From Motacilla alba alba (Eukaryota > Chordata > Aves > Passeriformes > Motacillidae): a stretch of DNA of 64,000 bases. The first letter of the stretch is position 1. Every line of letters begins with the position of its first letter. The notes under the pieces were generated by a model. That model searched no databases and had not been told where the DNA came from. It worked only from the letters and a program-made list of their open reading frames with translations. A program made the position numbers and the translations under genes. The stretch is from assembly GCF_015832195.1 (NCBI RefSeq), contig NC_052046.1:17724161-17788160 (forward strand). Direction: 5' to 3'. Below, piece by piece: positions 1-32,300 of this stretch.

Positions 1-220
1 TTCCTACGCGGTATTTAGCAGGACAGTGTGGCTGGCTGAGTGCAGTGTCCGGCGGTTGCTGCTGTTTTTAAGCCAAGGCGTGATCGCGGTGCTGCTCCGT
101 GAGCCTCCCGCACGGCTGCGGCACTGCTGCCCTCCAGCGCCAGCGACCGAGCGAGCGCCGCTAAAGCCAGGAGCAAACCCAAACTCGGCCGCTCCTTCAG
201 CCAGCTCTCAGCTCTGATGA
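1..220. promoter_or_regulatory. CpG-rich patch in MAP3K1 upstream intron
   Basis: The first 200 bases are GC-rich with roughly twenty CpG dinucleotides and then change abruptly into AT-rich intron. None of its frames matches MAP3K1 N-terminal coding sequence. It could be an internal promoter with alternative first exon (a GTGAGC donor-like site begins at 99) or a free CpG island. It is cut by the window edge. Confidence 0.4.
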
Positions 221-1846
221 AGTTTTGATGACAGTGTTCTGTTAGACTTTTGGATACTGCTTTGGCTTAAATGGCTTGGAAGTGCTTTTAAGAAACGTAG
301 GTAGATCAAACCCGAAATACTTTAAGAGTAGTTCCGATTCTATTCAGTATAATGCTGGTTAATTAATGGCCATTACTTACCTATGAACATAGTTGCAATT
401 GGTTGATATGACTCCCATGTACCACTAATGTAAAGTTAAGATCATTTGATGCAATAGGCAAGTGTTTGGGGACAGCTTTTCTGGAAGAGAAATAATAAGG
501 TTCTGTTGTTTCTGTTGTGAGAAATAATGTTGAAAATACTTAAAAGTGCACCAAACCCCATTACCTCAAATGGTCAAATAACACAATTTTAACTTTAAAA
601 ATTTAAATGCTTTTGGGTTACTGAATAGCTTGAAATTATTTCCTTGCTCAGCCCACTTCCCTTGAGGCTTGTGGGTGTGTTACTACAACATTTGCTCCAG
701 ATTCTCAGTTACTATGATTGGACACTTCTGATGTTTTCAAGCACAAGTAGTTTCTCCATAGGTACAGGAATTTGCATTTTGATCGTCCAGGCAAGGGGAA
801 GCATTTCTGCTCTAATACTACTGCATTAATTGATAGGAGGGGAAAAGAGTTTTCACTGCTCTTTATATTTCACTTTTATCCTGTTCACTTTCGTAACTGG
901 GCACTGAGTCTAGATATCTCTTACTGCCCTGAGGAGAGAGAGCCCCTTTAAGTTTTCCTCTTAAAGAGACCTCTGGAATTTTCTAGGAAAGATCTGCTCT
1001 GTTTATCTGAGTTGTTCCTTGGAACTTCCTTCCAGTGTTGAGTCAAGCCTCTGAGACATTGAGAAATTAAGAACTAAAACTGAATCTTCCCAATGTGACT
1101 TTTTAATTTGATTCCCAGGGACGTTACTCTTCTTATGCATTATGTGGGTCTGACTGGCAGAAAGCTGAAAGTTGTCTTGAAATATTCTGCTTCTCAATGT
1201 CAAAATTTAGTGTTGATGCACTATTATGTATGTACTCCCTTTGCTTGAGCACCCCCTCTATCCACATTGTGCAGCACCATGCATAGTGGTTAGCTCGGAT
1301 ACCACATCTGGTGTAGCTGCTTTGCTTGTAAGGCAGACAAAAACCTGGGTGTGGTTTTTACAAAGAGCAGGACACCTAATTTTGCTGGATTACCTCCATG
1401 CTTGAAGTCTTTGTTTTGCAACAGCGTTGTGTTAAAGAAATAGTAGCCCTAATATTTTTCGGCTGGTACCATGTGGAATGCATGGATCCAGTATTATAGC
1501 TCTTAATAATCACAATGCCTGTAGAGAAGAAAATTATTTTGTCTCCTACTATCCAGATGGGGAAACAGCTGTTTTTTGACTTATCATGAGTGATAGTTAC
1601 AGGAGTACTCAGAGAATCAAATCAGTTGCTGCCACAACTGACATAAGCTGCACAAACAGGAAGAAAGGTTCTTGCTTTTGTGTTGCATATAGATCATTAA
1701 GCTAATTCCTCTCAAATGTTAGTAGTATGGCCTAAGAAGTAGTTGGATATTCATATAACAGTTTAATTACAACAAAAGAATTATTAATTTGCTTTAATGT
1801 GAAATTACCAATTAATAATTTTAACATGTGGTTTAATTCCTGCAAG
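221..1846 (+). other. MAP3K1: MAP3K1 intron upstream of first visible exon
   Basis: AT-rich sequence with no open frame of note, no exon matching MAP3K1 residues and no repeat family that I recognise. Confidence 0.7.
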
Positions 1847-20525
<18,679 letters not shown>

Positions 20526-22148
20526 CTACTTATTTGTAAGGCTGAAATACTGAAGAAAATGCTACTGAATATACAGTAACTGTCTTGCAGTGCAGTTACG
20601 TGCAGCAAATTATATTATTCTACTGGCCTTAGTGGTAGATACATCAAGAACATAAGGCCAGTGGAGGACCCTGCCTAAGTGTGTGATTGACAAATCAAGA
20701 TCTTTACCTAAGCTCAGTATGCAACATTTGACAATTCAAGCAGAGATTTGTAAACTGTGCCTTTTCAAACATCTGGCTCTATGTTAACATAAAAACATTT
20801 TTCCTTAAATCTGCATAATTATTTAGCAGGTAAGTGATTTTTATTTTATTTAGAGCACTTTTTCAGCACTATTGGAAGCTGAGAGGCTCAAGATCTATTT
20901 TAATATTGCAATATTTTAATATTGCAATCACTGTTCCATTTCACATGTAGATGCTCTGCAATTAGTAAGTTTTCAATACTGGTTAAACGGACATTCTGTA
21001 TCTGTCCCTTTGAATTATCTGATGCTCTCTGTGTAGCAAATCCAAATATTGATGGAAACTTTAAAAAAGTATTTGCCTTCCTATAAAGTAAGAGCAGGCA
21101 CTCATGGTTCACTGTGCATTTACTGCTGGCCATGTAATTTCTTTTGAAATCAAAGTTTGTTTTCTTTGTATTTTTAACTTTCATGAAAAGGGGATATTTT
21201 AAAATAGTCTTTAGAGAAAAAGATGCAAGCTGTGTCATGGAGTATTTTCCTGACACAAGAGTTTTAAAACCAGATTTGCTGGAAATCTGGGATAAAATGC
21301 CACCTTCAACAAGGATATGTTGAAGGCTCTGATAGTATAGGTTATTTAATAAACAAGATTGTTCTGTATAAAGCAACTTAGTCTGAACCATGCTAGAAGT
21401 TGTTGAGCCTTTTTTTCTCATATATCAGTTTCTTCTGGCAAATCATGTAGAGAAGTTTCATGTCAAGGGCCTCCCAAACCCAGCTTCCATTAAGTTTTTA
21501 TGGGAGACTTTGGCATGTACTTCAGTGTGAGCAGGTGCCAAATGAGCAAATCTCTTTGTGTAAAGAAACTGAGGTTACATTCTCTACTGATAACAAGTTT
21601 TACCTGCTGTTTTCCTTCTGCCGTACATCATCTATTTACTGTAGCCATTAGTGGTAATTTAATTTGAAAATGTTAAAAATATTACCATAAGAAAGGTATT
21701 TATTTTAACAAGAAACAAACTTGGACTTGAAGATCAAGATAAAGTAAAATGTGAAGTAAAGCTTCACCTGTAGTGCAAAACTTGTCGGTTTTTAGGAGAT
21801 GTGGGGTTTTTTTTTTTAAACAGGTTTTTAAAATTATTTTAAAGGCAGGTTTTTAGATTCTGATGCATGTAATTCTGAAGGAAAATGGCAGCTTTTTCTT
21901 TTGCTTTTTTAAAAATGGGGATCTTTTTTAATCTAATGATGATTGTGTTTAATCCATTTTGAAAAAAATTACTGTTCATGTTATAACTCTTCAGAAGCCA
22001 GTTGGATTGTTGGACTCAAATAGAATTGGTTATTTTCAAAGACTCAGGACAAACTAAATAAGCTATAGTACCTTAAAAGTGTATAATACAAATTGGAAGC
22101 AAGACATCTTAAAGATAAGTTTACATGAATGACAGTGCTCATACTAAT

Positions 22149-22165
22149 AAAAAAAAAAAAAAAAA
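22149..22165 (+). repeat. Poly(A) run
   Basis: Seventeen consecutive A in the MAP3K1 3' UTR, a likely slippage site or internal priming site. Confidence 0.9.
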
Positions 22166-23036
22166 CAACAAACCATGTTATTAGTTGTGAATGTGTTTCT
22201 TTTGGAAATTTTACATTCCTTTGTTTTTGAAGATTGGCAGACTTTGAAGAGTTAAAAAGATAATACCGAAATGTGAAGTTTGGTAGCTCTGTTTTGTACT
22301 TGACTTTTTTTTTGACCACTTTAGAATTTCTCATTCTAATAAGATTGTTTCCAAGTCTTTCCTATGTGCAAGCTTTAAAGGATGCACTCTTGCCAATTCA
22401 TGTACTGAAAGATCAGTTTTCAGATTAATACTGTTTCTGGCAGAAATGTAAACTGTATAAACTGATGAACCTCAGCTAATCAGTATTACTATGTAGATCA
22501 CCATGCCTACCACATTTCAAACTCAAACTGCCTCTTAGGTGTCCAAATGCGTTTGTTTGAGTTTGCATTTCCCTCGGCTTGCTGGTAATTGTGGTGTTTT
22601 TAAAATGGAGATGTGATGTAATATTCTTATTTTCTTTGGATCAAAGCTGGACTGAAAATTGTATTGTGTAATTATTTTTGTGTTCTTAATGTTATTTGGT
22701 ACTTAAGTTGTAAATAACGTCTACTGCTGTTTATTCCAGTTTCTACTACCTCAGGTGTCCTATAGAGTTTCTTCTACCAAAGTTCACTTTCACAATGAAA
22801 TTATATTTGCTATGTGACTGATTCCTAAGACTTCCAGGGCTTAAGGGCTAACTTCTATTAGCACCTTACTGTGCACGCAAATTTTACAGAAATCTCTGGG
22901 TTAAGAAATTTGGCTTCATTGTATCCTTTGTTATTTTAAATATATCAAGATATTTTAATTAAAAGTTTTTACCCCATTGAACCAATTTTATATAGTATAA
23001 TTTGTACGTATTTTGGTGTTTTTTGTCTTTATAGTA

Positions 23037-23042
23037 AATAAA
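23037..23042 (+). promoter_or_regulatory. MAP3K1: MAP3K1 polyadenylation signal
   Basis: AATAAA followed within 25 bases by a T/G-containing stretch; the best candidate for the distal 3' end of the gene. Confidence 0.65.
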
Positions 23043-23060
23043 AGTTTTTGAACAAACTCT

Positions 23061-25389
23061 GTCCTTTGCTTACTGTAAGACAAACACATTCCTTTTACTG
23101 ATGGAAATAAAATATTTCTGGTACACTTCACTGTTTATACATGATTTCATACACTTGATATATCAAGACTTATTTTCTAATAAAGGGCAGCAACAAAGAC
23201 TAATTTTTTTTAATGATAAAGAAGGGAACTTCTCTTACGACAGCACTGTTATCTATGAATCTCACTTGATTATCCCTTTAAGCCAGGAATTGTCTAAATT
23301 TTGCATTACTGCAAATGTAACAATTACCTATTCAAGTATTCAAGTGAGCTGGTGAGGTCAGTTTTGGAGCCATTGAAGTGTGTTTTGGAAGTTAATCTGT
23401 TGTTTTATGTTTCTGGTGAAATGGTTCCACTGCTTGAAATTTTAATAGCAAACATAAGCCTTTTATTATTCAGGCAATCCATGTATTGCAAAGCTAGGGC
23501 TTGTTTCAGTTGTCTTTCTCCAGATATTTTTGAAATTTTAGAAATTAATTTTTTTTATGGAAACATTTGAACTATAGGCTTTCTTGTGACTATAAATTCT
23601 GTATTTTGAAGGACTGCACTTTTTATTATTTTTATTTGGTATAAGACTTTATTCAGATAGATACAAGTGTATCATTTCAGAAAAAACTGGCAGCAGAAAT
23701 CTTCAAATAAATTTTATATTTCAAATAAATCTTCAAATAAATTTCTCAAATCATAAAATTGTACTACCTGATATGTCAGAAAGGAAAATAATGGCAAGAA
23801 GGATTAAGTAGGAGATAAACTTACTATAATGTATCTTTATCTGATTTCCTGTAGAAGTTCTGAATCCTGCAGTACTGTGTCCTACTTGAGATGTTGCAGC
23901 CTCCTTCTCAGGAACGAGGGATGGCAGAGGTCACTGGTGCCCCGCAGATGGCAGTAAATTTCAAAGACACCTACTTAGGGAGCCAAGTATGTGCACAGGG
24001 CCCATTCAGTTCTTCCACAGGCAGAGGGTAAGCTCTGTGCCTGGTGTGACTTCTCTGGTGGGAATAAAATAATGGTTCTGTGTGTTGGTCAGAGGTTGAA
24101 AGTCTGATGGTGTTTCATCTTTGCAAGTTCTCACTTGAGGCTAAGAACTGCCTCCAGAACACATTGGAATGTCACGTATGTCCCTTCATCACATGAAAGT
24201 GGGCAACTTGTGTGCATGGCTGTTGTGACCTGTCAGCCCACCTCCCAAAGCTCTCTTCTTTCCCTTGCTAACTTTTCACTCATTGCTTAGTCTTCCTTAG
24301 TGACCTGAATCACGCTATGACTCCTTACTTTTAAGAGCCACAGTATGCATGTGATGTGGCGAACATGTGTCTTTTTTAGTGCTTATAACACGCCGCTGCT
24401 GAAACCAGAGTTGCAAGTCTTGAAGTGAGACTTTTCTTCCCTGTAATTACTGAGGAAGGCCAGAAGATGGCAGGGAAGCACTTTGCAGCAGCCACTGCAT
24501 TTCCCCTCAATTTCTTCTGTTTGCAATAGCCCTTCACTCAGCTCCTGTTCTTGGAAAAGATGAGACAGGCCAACAGTGGAATTGAAGTGATTGTAGAATA
24601 AATCACGGTACAACTTTAAATATTTGTAAAGCTCCGAGATGGTAAGTTAATTCTTATAGTTACATTGCTCTGAGGGGCCTGTCTCAAATTTCCCAAACCC
24701 TTGTCAAAATTTCAGGTCCAGGGGAAGGAGTGTAACCCCTTAGAGTGTTTTGAGGTCTGATTTCTCTGTTTACTCCAAAACCAATTCTCAAATGCTCCAT
24801 ATTTTTTAAATTGCTTTCCAAATAAAGTAAAATACATGCATACGTGTTCTTTTTTTTTCCCAATTCATTGGCAGTGTTAAACTAAAACTCAAGATAAGGA
24901 GCAGCATCCAGCAGCATCCAAAGATAAAAGTTTTATAAAACTAGGTATCCAGGCAGCCAAAGGACAACAGTGGCCAAAAATGATAACAGTACCCTTATCT
25001 TTATACGTGTGGTGGTTTGTAGAGAATGTTTTGAGGGCCATTGCTAATTTTTGAAGACCAATTGCTGAGTGATTGTTTTCCTCACTATTTTTTTAATTAC
25101 CTTAGAGATTAGTGATGGTAGAATGTGACACTAAAAGGCCTTATGTACCTGTTTGTAAATGCTCGTGAATTGTAGTATATCCCTTCACTCTGTGTACTTC
25201 AATGCTGCTGCTTGCTGTACATCAGTCAGTGGTAGCACCTTTAAATCTACAGTAGCTTATGATGCTACAAAGTACAACTCATGCCTCCTTGTTACCACAG
25301 TCACATACTAGCTAAAAGTGTGAACAGAGGTGTTAACAAGGCTCATGTCTATTACTGAGCCACTCTTTCTATGACATGGATCGCAACTC
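23061..25389. other. MAP3K1-SETD9 intergenic sequence
   Basis: AT-rich at first, less so from about 23,860. It has no exon-like frame and no repeat that I can name. Small local duplications occur, for example around 23,697-23,745 (CTTCAAATAAATT twice) and 24,901-24,920 (CAGCAGCATC twice). Confidence 0.6.
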
Positions 25390-25745
25390 TGCAGGACAAG
25401 TCTTAGGAAGAGCAGCTGAGGGAGCTCGTGGGGGGATGGGCTCAGCCTCGAGAAAAAGAAGCCTGAAAAGGAGGTTGGAGCCAGGTGTGGGTCGGCCTCA
25501 TCTCCCAGGAAACAGGATGTGAGGATGTGGCCTTTAAGCTACTGTGAGGGAGGTTCAGGTTGGATATTAGGAGGAATTTCTTGACAGGGAGGATGGTTAG
25601 GCGTTGGAATGGGCTGTCCGGGCAGATGGTGGTCACTGTCCCTGGAGATGTTTAAGGGAAGATTGAACAATGATACCGTGGTGTTTAGTCATAGGTTGGA
25701 CTCGATCTGAGAGGTTTTTTCCAACCTAATTCGTTCTGTGACTAT
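25390..25745 (+). mobile_element. CR1 LINE 3' fragment
   Basis: Contains the CR1 3' series: 'agcagctgag', 'caggttggatattaggagga', 'ggaatgggctgtcc', 'gtccctggagatgtttaa', 'ggttggactcgatctgag', 'tccaaccta' and terminal 'ttctgtgactat'. 5'-truncated, sense to SETD9, about 480 bp upstream of its start codon. Confidence 0.93.
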
Positions 25746-25984
25746 CTGAGGCACTAACAGCCCTCAGCATCGCTAGAAGCAGGCACTGGATGATTTTGGA
25801 GAAGTGATCTGACCGTGTAAGGAGTGGTCTTTAACGGCCGCTTTCAGATAATTTTTAAACCACCTTTTCATCTGATCTTTTTTGACTGTTCAGTACAATA
25901 CAGAAGGTGCAAAGTAACATTGTTCCGAGAGAACTGTGTGTACTCCCGTCTGCAAGCGTGCACCCAGGAGCTATGCGTTTTCAT

Positions 25985-26228
25985 TCCCGGTGCCTGCAGC
26001 TGTCCCCGCTCTGGCTCTTGCGCGCCGTTACGGCGGAGCGGCGCGGCCTCACCCTGGGCCCCGGGGCTCGCGGCCCCGCCGCTCGGCGCCGCGCCGGCCG
26101 CTCGCAGCCAATGGCAGCTCAGGACACAAACGCGCCGGCGTGTGTGCGGAGCGCTGATTGGTTGTTCCAGTCCGCGCGGGCGCGGCTCGGCAGGGGGGCG
26201 GTGCCGCGGCCGTGGGGGAGCGGTCGCC
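25985..26228 (+). promoter_or_regulatory. SETD9: SETD9 CpG-island promoter and 5' UTR
   Basis: A GC-rich, CpG-dense block begins near 25,985 and runs over the first exon to about 26,390. It contains CCAAT at 26,108-26,112, an inverted CCAAT (ATTGG) at 26,157-26,161 and a GGGGGCGG GC box just before the ATG. No TATA box at a useful distance. The transcription start is not determinable but probably lies between 26,160 and 26,220. Confidence 0.75.
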
Positions 26229-26314
26229 ATGCTGCGGGAGCTGCGGCGGCGCTGGCGCTCCTACAAGTACCGCTTCGTGCCCTGGCTCGCCCTCAACCTC
26301 CGCCGCCAGCGCAG
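26229..26314 (+). CDS. SETD9: SETD9 exon 1
   Basis: 28 codons plus AG, ATG in a CpG island, encoding [20 protein letters not shown] and a basic end; donor GTGAGG. Confidence 0.95.
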
Positions 26315-29300
26315 GTGAGGCGCGAGGAAAGGCCCCGGGCGCCAGCCCGGACCCCGCTGCCCCTCGTCGGGTCGGTCTGGGGCGCCGCAGGAGCTCACTC
26401 GGGTTTGTCACTCAGAAGTGCTTCAGCATTGGTCGCCCCTCGGCTGTCATGGAATTCTTAAGTCAGCCACGTTGAAATGGTGTTTAACGTTGAAGATTAG
26501 ATGGATAGATAGATAGAATAAGATAAATAATTTATTGTTCGTGAGATGTGTATTCCCTACTTTAATCGTAAAAGTAGTGTTTGAATTTAAGTTGTTATTG
26601 TGACATGGTTATAAGTAACAAAATTAAAATAAGTAACTAAAAACCTTCCTTGCCCATGCAATATTTGTTTTGCTCATTTAAAGTGTAATGAACTCTTTGT
26701 ATTTTTTAAAATAAACATTACAATAATTATGTTTTATTTTTGGTGTTTTTTTCACTGAGAGCTCAGTAGGGTTTAACCTTGTGGTAAGTACTCTGATGAT
26801 GATTTATAGAACAGGTACTGGTTTTTACTAAAGAGTCTTTTTTAGTGTTTTAAGAACAGTGGCTTTAGCTTGAGCAAACATGAAAAAAGCTTGGGGTTTT
26901 CTAAAACAACAGTGTATTGAAGTTACTGGTGCTGCAAAATGGCTCTTCTCTATTTAGAAGAAAATTATATGTTTCTAATTTTAAAATATTTTATTTTCTT
27001 TACAGGACCCTTCGATATGTTCCTGAAAGCTCTCAAGACAAAATAATTGCTGATGAAGATGTCTATGAAACACTACTGAAAACATTTAAAGCTCTGTTCA
27101 TAAATGACTTCAGTAGACAAGCAGATATTCTGGCCTTACTTCCAGAAGTCAAGCGTCAGTATCTAGAATTACTTACTGTGGAGCAGAAGCGGTCAGGAGT
27201 AAATTCTTGTAGCCATCAGGCTCAGCACGTGTTTTGTCCTGAGGAAGTTTTGTTTAACACACTTGGGTTCACTGTTAGCAGAGACCGGAGTTCGCTGGTG
27301 TCTGCTGGAACTGGAGTCTTTGTTACCAAAGGTTTTGTTCCCAAAGGGACGGTTGTGTCTATGTATCCTGGTAATGGAATGTTCTTATTTTTGATTAAGT
27401 TAGATGGGACTTCTCACCATCTGATCATGGAATGCCAAAGATCTACACTAATTTTTATTCTGTGGGTTTTCTTTCTCTCATTCCTTAACAAAATCACCAG
27501 TTAGGCTGCATGAGAATATTTATAAACTATCTAGAGTTATTTTGGAAATGCAAAAAACAATATTGGGAAGGATAACTTTGTTTAGAAAAAGAATTTAGTA
27601 CTTAAAGCCTGATTTTCCTGCAGCTGCAAAACTTGTTCCAGATTCTTTAAATGTAAATGCACAGGAGAAACTTAAAGTAGATGAACAGAACAGTTTATTC
27701 CTTGGGGTTTCTGTTTTGGTTCAGGATTTGAAAAATTAGGTTTGACATCTCCACACAGGTCAGTAGACAATTGTGTGAGCTTCTTCAAAGTACAGAAGTA
27801 CAAAATGGAGAATGAAAATAAAACCTTCCTTTAGCAGAACTTTATTCCATGAAGTGTATCGGAAAAAATCAGTACTTCTGTCTTCCTCATTTCTTGGAAA
27901 TGTATTTGCATACTATTCTTAAGAAGGTTTGTAATTTTATCAGAATGGCCAAGCTAGCAGCTCTGCTGAGTTGCTTTGGGTTTGTTAGTGTTTCATCTGC
28001 CAGCAAAATCATCCCCTGTGGTCTCTGGCTTGTGCCAGCAATGCAGCATTGGGAGCAGCCCCAGCCTTCGCTGGGCAGTGGAGTGCATTTTTTGGGGTGC
28101 CTGGCCATTGCCATTGATGACTCGTGAACTGATGAGACAGCGAGAGAGCCTGCCACTTTTGCAGCTCACTTCAAATTTCAGACACATACTAGATGTGAGC
28201 ATAGGCTCATTCAGAGTCTGCTGCATCAGATTTTCTACCAAAACAAGAGGATGGGCTGCTGAAATGCCTTTTCAGGGTAATGACCTGCCAAGCTGAGCAT
28301 GGGACCTGTGTGCAGGGACTGCACCCTGCCTGTGGCCTTTTTCTGGCTTCTTGTGATATTGCAGTGCAGGATTTCTGCAGAGAGGTGCTGAAGATGTAGT
28401 GGGTGTGAGGGATGCAGGACAGTGATATGAAAATTGGCAAGCCAGTCAGCTTGCCAGTTGCTTTTCTCTGCTTAGAATTCGTGACAGGTTAAATCCTCAC
28501 CTCAGATTTAGGAAACAGTCTGCTGAAATATTTTCTTGGTTTGTCATTTTTCATCTCCTGGACCAAACAAAATCCCTGCAGTAATGGAGGGAGGTGTTTC
28601 AGATTCTTTGCTGAATCTGTGTGTGTTATTCAGAGTCCTGATGCAGTAGTAATAAAACTGCTTAGTGTCTTAAGCTGTGTTTTCCTGAACAAGTATCACT
28701 TGATGTTTTCATCTCTGAAGCACGCTAGCTGGCTGTAAGGCTTTATCTATGTCTTCCAAAGATATTCAGTTCAGGTCTTCTGTGATTTCCTATGAGGTTT
28801 CTCTCTTTATATTATATCAGCTCATTTAGTTGAGAGGGGATTTTTTACATCCCAAAAAGTTGTGTCTGAAAGTTTGTAGGTTTACAGATGTCAGTGTCAC
28901 TAAGTGAGAGGGGACTTTTCTCCTACCCACTGTCTCTCCTTTGAGTTTCTGTGTGGAGGGGACTGAAAGCCCATTCTGACAGTTAACTTCTTTTCTTCTG
29001 AAATAATATCTGTCTTGCAACAGGTACAGTATACAGAAAGCATGAGCCCATCTTTTTCCAGTCCCTTGGCAATCCCTTTATTTTTAGGTGCATTGATGGT
29101 GTCCTTATTGATGGGAATGATAAAGGACTGTCAAGATCAGTGTACAGGTAAGTGGAAGAAATAGAGGATTGTCACTCATCTGATGTAAAACAGGGGTACT
29201 CCTCATCTTAGTTCCCTGTTTCTTACCCTGAGTTGTACATTATTGTCATCCACCTGTGCATTGCTTGTAGTGCGAACAGCACAAGGGTGAGACGTGTTGG

Positions 29301-32300
29301 ATGTGATCCGTTATGTACTTGTGTCTTCATCTGTAACACCAGTGAGATGCATTTTGCTGTAGAGACCTTCCTGTACAGAAAATAGTTTTACTAGAGCAGG
29401 ATGTAGTGTAAAAGTATTGGAATGTTTCTGAGCTGTTACTCAAACCTGCTTACTTCATTAAGTCCAAGTCCCTGCTCCTTATGGGACTACCTAAAACTGA
29501 ACCCTGTGACTAAGAGCGTCACGCACACGTTCCTTGAACTGTCACAGACTTGATGCTGTGACCACTCCCCAGAGGAGCCCTGTGACTGGCCATCCTCTCA
29601 GTGAAGAATCTTTTCGTGATGTCCAGTCTGAACTTCCCCTGACACAGCTAACTGGTTGATTTACCTTAAGATATAATTTGTTGCAATTTGTGTTTGAATA
29701 TGATGTAAAAAGAACTAAGAGGTTTACAGAAATTAATACCTAGTTTGAATAGTAATACCCATGAATACCAGATTTTAGTTTCTGGAATGAGTTGAAAGCT
29801 AATATTGTAATGAGTCTTTGCATTTTAAGAGATGATTGAAAGGTGTTGACACTTCTGTAATGGTAACGTTAGATGTTGATTTGCGGAAGAGAATGTTTAG
29901 TAGTTTTGTGGAGATTCTTCCACCAGAGTCTGAAGGACACCACAGAGTAGTGGGATCTGTTGGTCTATTCACGTGCCCTCCACCCCAGGTGGGCTGGGTA
30001 GCTGTAAGTTTATGCAGTGACTGTGGCCATTCCTACAGAGGAAATAAGATAACCTGTTAGATGAAGGAGCCATGATCCACACTAATGCTGTCGGGCATTT
30101 CAGGTCTTGCAGCAGAAGAGACCAACTTGGCCCTTTTCAAATGAGTGATGAGAGCTGGCTCACAGCCACCCTGCAAAACCCACTGGCAGTGGGACAGTAT
30201 GTCAACAACTGCTCACATGGTAAGGTGTCAGGTGAATTTTCCAAGTGTGAGTTTGGCTTTATGGATATAAATTATTTTGAAGGTTACACAGTGAATAGGA
30301 AATTGATCGGAGGGGGGGGGGGGCAGTAGTACTGTTTAAAACAAGCACTTAAGAAGTAAAACTTCTCTGAGGTTTTTTGTCACAGCTGAGTGTTAGAATC
30401 CTTCCACGCAGCAACACTTCAAATATACTTTTTCTTTTCTCACTTATGTCCCAGTTTCCCTCCTGGTATGTCAAATGAAAGGCACACACTCCAAAAGTGA
30501 GATGGTGGGAAAGCATACCTGGCAAAGTACCACCGGACTAAGACAGTTTAGAGTTGCAGATCAAGTTTCCCAGTATTGTTCCATGAGGCTTCATGAGAAA
30601 ACTGCCCACAGTGACATCTACAGTAAGATTCTATCACTGCTCACTTTGAACTGTAAGACCTTTTTTAGACTTCCTTACATTTATGCACAAAATCTAGGAA
30701 ACTGTTGTTGTAATCACACTTGTTGGACCTGAAGAAGGGAACTACTTCTTCTGTGTCACTGTTGGTCTTAAGTAACTCACAGGAGCAGTTGTACTGTACA
30801 GAGAGTTGAATTGATATCATACTCAGCTTCTGAGTGGCTTTCATAACCTGCATTACACTAAAGATTCTCTGCCTCCAATTAGCATTCAGAAAGGTTGCTG
30901 GAGGAGCAACCTGGGGATTGGCACAGAGATACAGGGGTGTCCCACGAAACTCTTTCTTCCAGGTCATGTCTGTGTAATTGGTGATTTTTTTCCCCGCTTT
31001 TATTTCAGACATGTTTTGCCACCAAGCAAAAATATTTTCCAATTTTTTTTTAATTGTAAAAGCAAACACTATGTACTTGGAACTATTAGCAGTGCTGTAA
31101 GCTACCCCTGGCACTAAACAATAATGTGCCTCTTCATTGACATGTTGATAACTGGGCAAAGCTCCTATAGTTGATTGCGTACCTCTTGTGTAATTCAAAA
31201 TAGGCCTTCGGAGGAATGCAGTACCTCCCAACAGAGGAATAGTTTTCAGGTTTGGTGAAGGGTCTGGTTCTTCTGTAGCAGCACATTTGATGTTTCTTCA
31301 TATCTCTAAGCCCTATCTAATAACATTTTTTTTTTAATTTCTAGAAAAAGCAGCAAATGTGTGTTATCAAGAGTTTGACGTGCCAGGACATTTTCCAGTA
31401 GAACTGAAACAATATCTTCCAAACATCGTCTACAGCCATGACATAGAGAGGTTGGCAGCAAATGAAAGAGCTGGTAGATTTGTATGATACAAAGCATACT
31501 GCATGTGTAAAGAAAAGACAGACATGGTTGAAAAATAACAAACCGTATGAAGATGAGTTATACAAAAGTGTGCAACTGTATGGGAGAGTTACCGCTGAAT
31601 AGACTTAATTTTAATTGCAAGACTCCTCATTCTTTTTTCCACATTTTCACACATGAAATCAGCATATCTCTAAAGACACAGTTTTACAAGCAGTGTTGCA
31701 CTTCAGTGCAATTCTGAATCCCATAAAGCAGTAGTTGTACTTTGTATTACAGTACTGAGGCTTTTCAGTTCCTATCTCAAATCTGTTTCATCCTTGACCA
31801 AAGCCCTTCTGAGATAATTCACATTTAGGCTTCTTACTCTCTATTCTCCATGTCTTCTGCTTATGTGACAAATAAGCAAATGAATAAGAAGAAACCTAAT
31901 ATTGTATTGAGACAATTAAAATGCTGTGCAATATAAGGGCATATACTTACAGTACAATTAGTAAAATTACGACATCCTGTTCATGATTTGAAAGTCCACC
32001 TTTTTTCAGAAATAGAACACTTCAAAATATTTCTCATGTAATCCTCTCAATTTCAAGGATGTACAAGAATTTTAGAGCAGATCGTCTGAACTTTTAGTGT
32101 AATTCTGGAGTTACTTAAGTACTTTGAAATTTCATTGGAGAAAGTTGTGGTGCATACTGGGAAAAACAGCTTTTCTGATTAAACTTAGAGTTTGTTGAGT
32201 GAAGGCTTTTCTGATTAAACTTAGAGTTTGTTGAGTGAAGGTTAAAGATGCACTTGAAATCTGCAGATAATTAAATAAGTGCTAATAAAATAAGCAGTAG

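Larger units (their letters stand above)
20526..23060 (+). other. MAP3K1: MAP3K1 3' UTR
   Basis: About 2.5 kb of AT-rich sequence follows the stop and reaches a canonical AATAAA at 23,037. An earlier AATAAA at 21,348-21,353 could give a shorter UTR. Several ATTTA pentamers occur. The end is inferred, not mapped. Confidence 0.7.

Noticed and set aside
1799..1846. Upstream extension of MAP3K1 exon A ([16 protein letters not shown])
   Set aside because: AT-rich intronic sequence preceding the acceptor; family sequence starts at VVKPIP and the frame's first codon is GTG/ATG by chance.
30665..31231. 188-codon antisense frame in SETD9 intron 4
   Set aside because: It opens at TTG rather than ATG; the first true Met is far inside and no domain or family is recognised. 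Likely chance in AT-rich intron.
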